Shown piece after piece: positions 24,340 through 33,449 of a stretch of 64,000 nucleotides of DNA. The stretch lies in the NCBI GenBank assembly GCA_023014335.1, contig JAECYW010000028.1, positions 558,001 to 622,000 on the forward strand, written 5' to 3'. Below the pieces are notes generated by a model, which did no database searches, was not told the origin of the DNA, and saw only the letters and a list, made by a program, of their open reading frames with translations. The translations under genes were made by a program, and so were the position numbers. Origin of the DNA: Galerina marginata (taxonomy: Eukaryota; Basidiomycota; Agaricomycetes; Agaricales; Galerinaceae). Position 1 is the stretch's first letter, and each line of letters begins with the position of its first letter.

Positions 24340-24600
24340 CGAGCTCTCTTTCGCGTTCACGTTGAGATTGGAGATGGCAGTGGTTGTCAAAGTCGTCTAC
24401 GATAAATTTATCAGCTAGCTTCTCCTCGTAAGGCAGACAAAAAATAAAAACTTACGCCGATAATCTGCTTCAATCTGACCCACCCACTAAGAGCATCATC
24501 TCTAAAACACTTTTGACTCAGCTCGAGGACACAATCCAAGATACGGTGAATCCAACCGATGTTGGGCAATCAAAAAGGCTCGAGGGTGAGGCAGCGGAGA
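24340..24600 (-). repeat. Dispersed repeat A, copy 3 (minus, shorter)
   Basis: The minus-strand reading HLQSQRERERELETAVV corresponds to RLQSQLERERELEGA in copy 2 (about 20540). The flanking block around GATTATCGGCGTAAG and the CCTCGAGC...TTGGATTGTGTCC block also match copy 1 near 10890-11050. The copy has diverged more than the other two. Confidence 0.5.
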
Positions 24601-24769
24601 GGTTGGGTTTACGTTGAGCAGACTTGTCAATACTCGAGTTTGAATTCGACTGAGAGAAATGGCTGGTGCAGGATCATCGTCACAGGAAGCGATAGGCTAC
24701 TGATCTTAGCAGGTGTGATATGTTCATATTTCGCAACGATGCCCATCTAGTAAACTGACCTCAACCGAG

Positions 24770-25290
24770 ACACAGGCAAGCGTCGTTGAGGCGGTCGTCA
24801 AACTTTGAAAACTCTTCCACGTGTTCGCCAGATGTGATGCGAACTATCAAGGCATATGCAGGCACATAAAGTTATGGGCCACGCAAAAGGGCTGCTCCTA
24901 ACTCTCGGAGAATGATGGGCAGGTAAGAAGGCCCAATGGCAACGGCAATGCGGTTGATAAAATCCCTGGTTAGATCTCTCGTTTCCTGGGATTTGGCTGT
25001 AATGATAATGATGGGAATGGGTATGCGGATATTGTCATCCGTTGTCTGAATTCCTCCAAGTGGGTAGGAAGATAGAGGGCATCCGCAATTCGTGCAGTAT
25101 TCTTGGCTGCCTGTGTCGCTCTAAGAATCGTCCTCGTCTTCAGCCATGGCTTCCTAATTTGTAGGCTCGGGAACAGCGACAGCTTTTTCCATCGAGAAGT
25201 GGAAATTGTCGAGCAGAGTAAAGAAGAGGTCGACCTAATTTAATTGCTAACAAGGGGCACAAAGATCTCTGCGATGGTTGTACTCCGCAA
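24770..25290 (-). pseudogene. UTP20: UTP20 fragment (U3 snoRNP, ribosome biogenesis)
   Basis: The minus-strand translation contains TTIAEIFVPLVSN (about 25240-25280) and ILRATQAAKNTARIADALYL (about 25070-25130). It continues with SQETRDLTRDFINRIAVAIG, PSYLPIILRELGAALLRGP, a stop codon, and ITSGEHVEEFSKFDD. This follows the HEAT-repeat region of fungal UTP20, a very large protein (over 2,000 residues) of the small-subunit processome. Only about 150 residues are present, with an in-frame TAA and frame changes. The introns seem partly retained. The copy is non-functional; the true gene must lie elsewhere. Confidence 0.65.
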
Positions 25291-25860
25291 GTGTCATTGG
25301 CCGCAGTGATTCGCCAACTGACGAAGTGCTCTAGAACGTCGACGAACTTGGATACTCTTCCCTTCTGACGCGGGGCGAGGTCGAGCTGTCGATGTGTAGG
25401 TACAAAATCAAATGCGGAGTAAGAGCAGAAGCTGGATTTGCCATCCACATGGGCCGCGGCGACAACGACGGTGTATTCGAAAGGAAAGACATCAACCCCC
25501 AACAATGTTGATGTGAAGAATGCTGGCAGTTGGGGTGACGGTTGAACTGAGAAAGGTTATGGGAATGGAGGACAACGACAACAACGGGCGATACCGCTGA
25601 GGTGGGGGCTTGCGGCTACAGCTGAAATTGACGTTGAGGTGAGAGTCAGAGTTGAAGTCAACGTCGAAATCGATTTTGAGGTCGACGTCACAGCACATGA
25701 CGAAGATGAGATCGTAAATTTCCACACGAGAGGAGCTGCTCGAGCAATTTGCGACAGCCTGAACGAGCGCTTCAGCCGCTTAGGCGGAGATATTGTATCA
25801 ACCAGTATATGGCTAGGTCATTTCTTCCGTTTTGGTCCCAATAGCCTCACATATCAATAG
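25291..25860. other. Unassigned coding-like stretch
   Basis: A plus-strand frame (25639-25860) rich in Val/Glu/Asp and a minus-strand frame continuing upstream of the UTP20 fragment are both open. Neither has a recognised domain. Part of it may be further decayed UTP20 sequence. Confidence 0.25.
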
Positions 25861-25968
25861 CTCCGCAACACGGCGGGCAATGCGTCTCGACGATCATCAT
25901 ATCTCCGTAATAGGCACGGCCGCTGCAAGTTTAATACCCGTCGCTGTGCGACTGTGGGGCTATTCATA

Positions 25969-26125
25969 GAGTGAGTTCCGGTGGCCAAGTTGAAGATGCG
26001 GTGAACGTGGCCCAATGAGCGGCTACATGGCCTCACACACCATGGCAGTGGAAGTGGTCGAATAAACCCAACAGAACTCGTTCCCAGCAGCCGGGTAACC
26101 GGTAATGAAGCCCTGCATCCCATAA
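25969..26125. repeat. Dispersed repeat B, copy 2
   Basis: Partner of 19369-19515, same orientation. It abuts the CHC fragment that starts at 26130, so repeat B may have marked a rearrangement end. Confidence 0.7.
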
Positions 26126-26129
26126 GTTA

Positions 26130-26450
26130 GCAATTCAAGATATGAACTCAATTGCACATACATGTTGGACAGGAATGAGATAAGAGCGAATGTGAACCAT
26201 CTGTCTAAAGGTGCGCACCACCCGACTGTGGTCAATTTGAGGAAGGAGGACAGTCAGCAAGCCAGTCAGGAGCGTGAGTTGTCCTGAAGGTAGAATGTTA
26301 AAGCCTTGTAATAACTGGTCCAAGTTTAGTGTATGGATGATCGAGGATAAGCAGACTGAGGCCGACTGAACTCACATCTCAACATTTGCTGCGCGAACAA
26401 TGACATCCTTGAATTGGTTGTGCTCCCGAACATCGGCAGAGCGCTCAAGA
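26130..26450 (-). pseudogene. CHC1: Clathrin heavy chain C-terminal fragment, downstream half of a split copy
   Basis: Minus strand: LERSADVREHNQFKDVIVRA (26380-26440), then after a short gap LTLLTGLLTVLLPQIDHSRV and IRSYLIPVQHV (26150-26290). These match the CHC region MMERSADAWEHNQFKDVIV...LLTDLLTVLIPRIDHTRVVR. The part just before it in CHC ends at 28255 on the same strand, and the NCA2 gene sits exactly between. No further CHC sequence follows at the 3' side. Confidence 0.8.
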
Positions 26451-26475
26451 ACAAGAGGTGTACGGACGAATTCTC

Positions 26476-28240
26476 TCATTGCCTAATCACCCTCCCTTGC
26501 CCTTGACCCCAACACCTCCACATTCTCTCCACAATCCTCAACTTCTCCTCTCTGTCCAGCTGCGTATCTTCCAAATCGCCCAGGTCCTCGAGGAAGGGCG
26601 CCTGGATGTCCGGCGGGAGGTACTTGAGGGCGTACGACCGCAACCGCGTGAGCGAGAGGATGAGCAAACCAGTTGGCAGAGGGGCTATTGGCGCTTGAGA
26701 TTCTGAGCTAGTTTGGGTGTTGGAGGGCTGCAGGATCAGCATCCGCTCGATTCGTCTAAGGAAAATTATCAAGATTGGTAGACGGGGATACTTGAAAGAG
26801 TAGATGTACCTCATTCGTTGCCAGACGCCTCGTCTCTTCTTCCGTCCACCGTATCGATCGCCACCGCCGTTCCAGGCGCGAGCAATGACGCTAGTAAAAG
26901 CCCAGACAATGGCTAGGGCAGGAGCTACGCCAACAAAGGCGAATGTAAGCTCTTGGGATTTGAGAAGTCGGTCGATGCCAGTCAAAGCTTGGTCGATGTC
27001 AACCTGCAGTCAAGACCATTAGTGAATGCACAAGTCACAAAGAAAGGGACGTACTTTGGCCTTTTGCACCTGTATGAACACATTCCGCAGAAGTGTGCCT
27101 GTCAGGGCTGAGCGGAGTGGGCTTCGGATATCTTCTTCGTATGCTTGCATCACAGGCGTGAGGTCTCCCATCCTTACTTGCTCTGATAGTGCTTCCAGTT
27201 GTGTTGGCGAGTAATGTAGGCTGTCGAGAGCAAGAGCAAGCGTCATACGTTCCAGGCTCTGTTGGTGTCGTTGTCAAAATCAAAGTTATAATGAAAAATA
27301 AAATGGTCATACCTCCAAATCCGCTTTGACGCCTTCATCTCGGACCAACACCATACCCTTCCCACCATCCCTCACGGTGTGCAGAACTCCTAGGAGCGGC
27401 TCGACAAGCCAGCCCTGGATAAACCCGTGCACTGTCTCCTGAGCGTCGTGGGCCATGTCGATGAGGGCCGGTATCCATGATGTCCGGGACGTGCAAATGT
27501 ATAAAGCCAGAGGGGGGAAGATGAGGAGACGTGGCCGCAGCCGAGTTAGAGTCGCTGGTCGAAGGAGGTTATGTTGTTGCAGGGTTTGGGTGTGTGTTTG
27601 TGATATCGAGGGGAGTGTTTGGGAGAGTGTTTCTAGAGGCGCAATAGGCGAAGAGGAGGACGAAATGCTAGTGGGAAATACAACGCGAATGAGAGTGTCA
27701 AGCAACGACGTGTATTCTCGCTGTGCCAGCGAATTTGATCCAATGCTAGATGTGCTTTTTATCAGCCCGGCTAATGGGGTCCGCAGTTGGGCGAGCTGGC
27801 CGAGCAATTCAGCACGCTCGTCGCGGATCTGCTCTAGTGCCTTCCTGTTATATCTGCACTCTTGCTTGGTCAAGTCCAGTGGCAGGTTTAAGCACCGGAG
27901 TGCGAGACTGGCGGACTCCATCAACCTTCGAAGGGTCCGAGTTATTGTGCTGATGAATCGTCTTGTTGCACTTGAACTCGAGGTCGAGATTTCGAGCTGC
28001 GACAATGAGGAGGTTGAAGAGGGCAAGAGTACCGCGAGGCTCAAAGATTGCTGATGTCGTAAGTGAGGGAAGCAAGTCGTTGTGAGCAGACCTGGCTGAA
28101 GTGTAAAGCGCGAAGGCGAATAGAAGAGGGTACGGAGGGACGACGGCGAGAGGGTGGAAAGATTCAGAGGAAGTCGGTGAGCATGAATTGTTCGGACTAT
28201 AGTTTTTGCGACATTGAACAAGCGAATTGGGAGAGCTGTA
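26476..28240 (-). pseudogene. NCA2: NCA2-like mitochondrial protein gene, lacking its 5' exon(s)
   Basis: Four exons splice cleanly on the minus strand: about 28240-27313, 27258-27055, 27003-26810 and 26755-26476. The NCA2 domain is unmistakable, with CRYNRKALEQIRDERAELLG, YEEDIRSPLRSALTGTLLRN, then VDIDQALTGIDRLLKSQELT and a hydrophobic segment FVGVAPALAIVWAFTSVI. The C-terminus is WRCWGQGQGRVIRQ. In yeast NCA2 is a mitochondrial protein that affects Atp6/Atp8 expression. The first visible residues (ALPIRLFNVAKTIVRTIHAH) follow an intron-type acceptor at TTTCGTACAG. The exon that should precede it, about 100 residues, is missing: CHC sequence begins within 20 bases. All other frames are intact, so the truncation may be recent; expression from another start is possible. 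Confidence 0.8.
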
Positions 28241-28254
28241 CGAAAACAAAATGA

Positions 28255-28935
28255 TCAATCAGTGATGTATAGGAACACGAGTTCCATAGATGAGCTTTCT
28301 CGGTGGCCTTGATCACCTTGGGAATGTTGATGCGGGCGACAAAGAGTTTGAGATGTTCCATGACTGGCCTGATGATCAGCCCATAAAATCAACACTTTTT
28401 GACAGTACTTACGTTTGGCGGGCTTGGACTTGCTGAGGAGGATCGACAGCTCGGTAAATATTCCCATATGAGCACGCTCCAAGCTCAAACCAGCCTCCAG
28501 AAGACTAATGATCTTTTCGAAATGTCCTCGTCGTTCGTAGAGTTGGATAAGTGCTGATAACTCCTCCTAAAAAGTCAATCGTGAGGCAAGATCCTGGCAA
28601 TTATAACACATGAACATACAGCATGAACAATGATGCGGAGACCGCAAATTTGAGCCTAGATAGATAGGGTCATGATGAGTTCAGTGAGGAATATGCGGAC
28701 CGTCATGCCCGCCATCTGACAAGTTCATCGTGTTTGCCCGCATGGTTGGCAATTTCGATGACTTCTGCAAAGTTGGAGGGATCTTGGGCCTTAATGTAGG
28801 ACTCTAAAATAAGTAGGCTTAACAAATAATATAAAGGGAGCTAGTCATTTTTAAGACGCACGGAGACCATCAAGCTGTGCCTTTGCCAGTCTACTCCAAA
28901 CTTCAGGCAAATTGACCTTTGTGGCATAATGCAGC
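28255..28935 (-). pseudogene. CHC1: Clathrin heavy chain C-terminal fragment, upstream half of a split copy
   Basis: Minus strand, in order: KVNLPEVWSRLAKAQLDGLR (28860-28925), ESYIKAQDPSNFAEVIEIAN (28710-28800), ICGLRIIVHA (about 28640) and [20 protein letters not shown]. Then come [32 protein letters not shown], an intron, and LKLFVARI...ATEKAHLW ending at 28255. About 100 residues are deleted between HDELVRW and ICGL. Introns with GTATGT and GTAAGT donors are still present. Confidence 0.85.
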
Positions 28936-29722
28936 CACAGGGTCGTTATCGAGGTGGGGAAAACAATCCCCTGCAGTACTAGTCGGAAGGTGCAGGTGTG
29001 TGTGTGGTCATGTTCAGGCGCTAGCACAGCGGAGGGACACAGAACCGAACATGATGCATGGTGGGCGGGACGGGCAGATAATTGTAAGGTTCAATTGCTG
29101 CAGCGCTCGGGACTGAGGCAAATGACAACAGGCCTAGGGCTGATGAAATTCTGATCGCCAATCGTGAAGAGTTGTGCCCATCAGCGCTTTGGGCCTGATT
29201 AATGATTACCTGCACAGTACCTTCTCTCAAGCGCTCCAGGTCGTTATCCAGCCGCGAACACCATTGCTGTGGTCCGAGGTGATGAGGCATACTCAGGTGC
29301 TGGCATATAGTACTATGATATACAAGCATATTTACGTTTATGTGGCCCAGTGGCACATTTAAATAAACGTGATCTGCGGACAAAGGACAGGCGTGTGAGA
29401 GGGCGGGAGGCGGCGCGCGTGAAGGCGGGAGGCGCTGGACCAGTGGAACTGGGAAGTTTCCGAGTGCCACAGGGCACTCATCGACTTCCACTTCTACTCC
29501 TACTACTTTAACCTGTACTCCGCATTAGACCCATGTTGAAGTTATTGCACCATCTCCGAGACCTTTGCCCTTATTATAAGTTGTTAATACTAGTCTCACA
29601 GACGATGTATCGGAAAAATGGACTTCGAGTTGTAAATGCCATCAGCCCACAGGCCAAGTAATTATGTACATGCCAGTGGCATCGTAAGATCTCAGGACAG
29701 CTACATAAGAGATTGATATTGT
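28936..29722. other. No recognised gene
   Basis: A 156-codon minus frame (29021-29491) is open but shows no recognisable motif, and its codon content looks random. This is probably intergenic DNA between CHC debris and the small gene ending at 29723. Confidence 0.35.
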
Positions 29723-30428
29723 TCATTCTCTGGCCATCACCTTACTGTTCCTGTTGCACCCTCCACGACGATGTACTTCTGATGTGGCCTTGAGATACAT
29801 CTTGAGCATGCTACGAATGGGCCAGAAGTCATCATATTTCTCAACAATGTCGTGATAGCGTGCAACCTGCAAGGAGAGATAAGAATAGAAAAGCAGAGAG
29901 ACAATAAATCGTCCCATTACTTCTTCGCATATATCGTTGATTTTCCTAGTGTTCTGCTTGCTGTACGATTTGGTCTTATCCAGTTTAAGATCTGCGAGCT
30001 TTTTGACGAGCTTCTGAAATGGGACATATTAGCTAGACATTAGACATTGGCTGGATGTAAAAAGCTGGATATCATACATTTACTTTCAGCAACTCCTCTT
30101 TACCCCAAGAAGCAAGGGCATCATCGATACTATAGCCACCAGACTTGGGTCGGCCTGGTTCCCCAGATGGTTTTGGGATCTTCTTAGACGTGGTATATTG
30201 CGTTGCCTCCTCGTCACTGTCATTCACATCCGATTCAGCTAGGATCCTGTTTTCTTCAAAACCAGAGTCTGAGTGCGTCAACTCCCTATCTGTCTGAGAT
30301 TTCAGAGTTGGATTTTGATTTTGCTGTCTATCGAATTCAAGGCGGTGAGTGACCAACGAAGCCGCCGATAAGGCTTTCGAAGAGAATTGAATTCGGTGGG
30401 TGATCAAGGGTAGATGGCGGGAGATCAT
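29723..30428 (-). CDS. Lineage-specific hypothetical protein, paralogue 1
   Basis: Three exons (30428-30078, 30013-29921, 29866-29723) join in frame to a 195-residue protein. It opens with MISRHLPLITHRIQF, followed by an acidic low-complexity stretch. The conserved block KKIPKPSGEPGRPKSGGYSI comes next, and it ends with YDDFWPIRSMLKMYLK and a basic tail. I know this IPKPxGEPGRPxSGG...WPIRDxIKMYLK layout only from uncharacterised mushroom proteins, so no function is offered. The paralogue at 38756-39461 has identical exon phases and identical exon 2 and 3 lengths. A third exon remnant lies at 42276-42322. Confidence 0.82.
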
Positions 30429-30900
30429 GACTTGGGGTACAAGATTTCAAGTTGTCCGGAGTGACATACTGTAATTATATATCGTCAATTGCAAGCTCGA
30501 CTCGAGTCATCCAATTCCTAGTGAGTGTCAGGGTAGCAGGAGGGCTCGGGAAAGTGAGCCAACGCCGACACTAGTGTTCAGAGAAAGCGACCCAATCAGC
30601 GGGCTTTACCTTCCGTGGTCTGACCGTCCCGGGGCTGCATGGATTTCTACGTACTAGGTTTTCAGCTGGTACATTAAGCTAGACGCATTTCTATGCACCG
30701 ACGGGTCGTTCCTGATTGGGACCGTGACCGTACTCAAAGGTTCGAAAATAAGAGTTTTGACTCACGTGCATTCCGGGTCTCCGAGTCAAATCGCCCATGG
30801 AACCGGCGCCTGACTCCCCCCAACTCAATCCATAATAGCGAACATTCTTAAATGCTGCCAATAGTCCAATTCAGATTCCTTGCAGCTCAAGTCCTTCATC

Positions 30901-31753
30901 ATGTGCTCGCAGCACGTTTGCAGAGCGAGTTCCTCGAAACTAGTGTGTTTTCATTTTTACTTTCACTGTCAGTGCTTTAGGTGACCCTGTTGCAGTTCGA
31001 GAGAGACACTGAAAACTCAATATTATACCCTGAACGGTTGATGAGATCTGAATCGCTTGCATCCCTGGTTTCCAGTGAATCCGACTATCTTCCGACGATG
31101 GCAGAGGTAATCGAGGAATGGAGGAACGACGGCGTTCTGCCATCATTAGACTGTACGCGTGCAGACGATGTTCAAGTTGAGGTCAAAGACGCGCACAAGG
31201 GAAAAATTGATGAGGTAATTAACACTCCAGTTGGGCCAATCAATCATCTGACCAGAGTACGTTCAGGTCGTCAGCGTTCTGCTGGCTGAAGCACTCTGTG
31301 GCGTTTGCCTTGACTTGTTGGATTTCCCTTACAAGTCAGCCCTTTTGTAAATATTTCTGAGCAGCTCCTGACCCTCGCTACAGTCTTGCTTGTGGGCATA
31401 CCTTTTGTGGTGTTTGTCTTGAAAAGTCGTTTGCTGTCCATTTGGAAAATGAACTTAATGAGCTCGCTGAGAGACAAGGGACATTCAAAGAAATCTCCAT
31501 TCCTTCTACAAACGAAGAACTGCAAATATTGCTTGACCTAATCAAAGATGTAGGCGAAAATCCAGAGCTCATCTTCCGGTACACATGCCCGGTCTGCAGA
31601 GAACTAGTCAGGCAGTGCCCAACACCAGCTCACCAACTCAGATCTCTGGTTATAAGCCTACGAGCCACGTTGAAGCATTATTTGGATTCATCAACGGAAG
31701 TTTCCAGCCAGACTACAAGAGATAGCGAATTATTTTTTGGCCTGTTCATTTGA
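30901..31753 (+). CDS. RING-finger protein, likely E3 ubiquitin ligase
   Basis: Exons 30901-30942, 30981-31214, 31267-31334 and 31384-31753 join in phase to 237 residues. The RING finger is assembled across the third intron: CGVCLDLLDFPYN, then LACGHTFCGVCLEKSF and, after a long insert, YTCPVCRELV. This gives Cys-x2-Cys, Cys-x-His-x2-Cys-x2-Cys and Cys-x2-Cys zinc ligands. The N-terminal 90 residues are acidic and Ser-rich and may bind partners. Proteins of this type usually pass ubiquitin from an E2 to a substrate; the substrate cannot be inferred. The gene stands between CHC debris and a Plavaka remnant but appears intact. The start gives a short first exon before a canonical intron. Confidence 0.82.
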
Positions 31754-32232
31754 CTCGTGAACGTCTGTGAACATTTCTTCACAACTTTCCATATATCTCC
31801 CGGAAATCTCGTTTTTACATATTCAAACCACTCCGAGTAATTGGACCATGCCGCGTATTTTCACCTGCACTACACTTCAGGCATCGTGCCTGTGTCCGAG
31901 ACCGTGGCGTTCGAGTTCACTTTTTCGACGACATCAGGAAAAGTCCGTTGGTCTGGCTGGTCTGACATGTCTGATGTATCTGGAGCCAGATCTAGGGAAT
32001 CTGCCAGAGTTTATCAGAATGTGAATTTTGTCAGAAACAAGCCAGCAATTTTAGAAGTACCAGAAATAGCCCTCCGTCGTAGCCTTTCCAGAAATGTAGT
32101 CCTTTGTCATAACCTTCAGTTGTCATTATTAGGTTGGAATTAAAAAGCGATTTCATTTGCATGATGGTCAGCGTACTTATTTACGAAGAAAGATTTAAAG
32201 GCATCTAGGGTCCAAGTAATGAATTTTTTTCC
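31754..32232. other. No firm gene; open plus frame of unclear status
   Basis: A plus frame at 31841-32143 (containing ETVAFEFTFSTTSGKVRWSG) follows the RING gene and could be an extra exon or 3' sequence. I found no splice signals that connect it. Confidence 0.3.
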
Positions 32233-33258
32233 CTAAACTGGGAGTAGGCGAGCACCGCGGAGAATCATGTCAACGTGCATGCCACTGGTTAATCTCTGGC
32301 CATGGGCGTCATTCTCTGGCTTGACAACCCACATACCAGTCTTCTCCTCTGGAGATTTGTTTGTCTTCTTGAACCATTCCACAAGCGCACACCTCAGCCT
32401 CATAGAGAAAAGAAAGAAAAAGCTTGACCCGAACAACACTCATTCCTCGAAAACCAGGTTTGTCTTGATCTTCGACAACAAATACACGATCCGTTCGAGG
32501 ACCAATTCCACGCCACGAAGGTGTAGAACGGATGCGTTCCCGGCGCATTCCACGGATACCAGATATGTCACTAGGTGCATAGAATATTGCAACTGCAGAA
32601 TGAAAAACGGAGATTGGTGAGATCATCTCCAAAATGTCATCAGGCAGTCGCCGTCAGAGCTGGAGGCATCGTCTTCTGAGGAGTCAAGCTGTTGATGGAG
32701 GATTTCACAGACAAGAGATGGCAAGCGAGGTTCCTCAATGAACACGGCATGAAAGGACAGTGCCGAGGGGTATTTTCGCTCTGGAATTCCAGATAGTTTG
32801 ACATCTGCCATAACTCTCTCATCAGTTGACCCTCCATCGTCGTCTTCATCATCTGCTGTAGGTGACTGGCGCTCTGGAGGAAGCATCCCTCGTGAAATAA
32901 AATCAGCTCGCGTCGCATTGAGCTTATCAAGAGGTTGATTTGTGAGTAACATCTGGCCAAGTGCTTCAAAGCGGCTTGACCGCCGCCAGGGCTTTTTAAC
33001 AGCGGCAATGTGTCGTGATTCCGTTATTGATGAACAAAGCCCACCAGGGGCACCAAAGTCTTGAATATTCTGTCGGTAATGTACCAGCGAGTGCTGACGT
33101 GGCAACGAAAATGTGTCGCGAACTCCAGAAGCTCGAAATATTTCACGGTAGATGGAAGCGACGAAGGGCTGCATCAAGTGACTGAAGCGTAGTGTTGTCG
33201 AAGTCGGCACATCTCGCAATATAACAGAAGTCGAACATTTAAATATTCTCCGACCCAA
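32233..33258 (-). mobile_element. Plavaka-type transposase, C-terminal remnant
   Basis: Minus strand: SLPRQHSLVHYRQNIQDFG, GGLCSSITESRHIAAVKKPW, RFEALGQMLLTNQPLDKL and the final domain with RGMSVVRV, ALVEWFKK and TGMWVVKPE. These are signature blocks of Plavaka (CMC-related) transposases common in Agaricomycetes. The N-terminal zinc finger and catalytic parts are absent. The last segment is one frame off (near 32395), so a frameshift or lost intron is present. The copy is dead, lying inside the spread-out CHC fragments. Confidence 0.85.
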
Positions 33259-33449
33259 GCAACAAGGTGGTCTTTAAATGTCCCCTTGATGGCTTGGTGG
33301 CGGAGGCCCGAATGAGATTAGTTCATAAATGAATCCTAATTCGGGCTTGACCATGGACTGTAGAAGCAGCAGGATATGTGCGAAGCGTCCATGACACGGA
33401 CTACAAATTCGGCTATATTAACATACATGATTGAGGCGATTAAAAAATT

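Noticed and set aside
29021..29491. 156-codon minus frame
   Set aside because: No motif; lies in rearranged DNA next to CHC debris, most likely open by chance.
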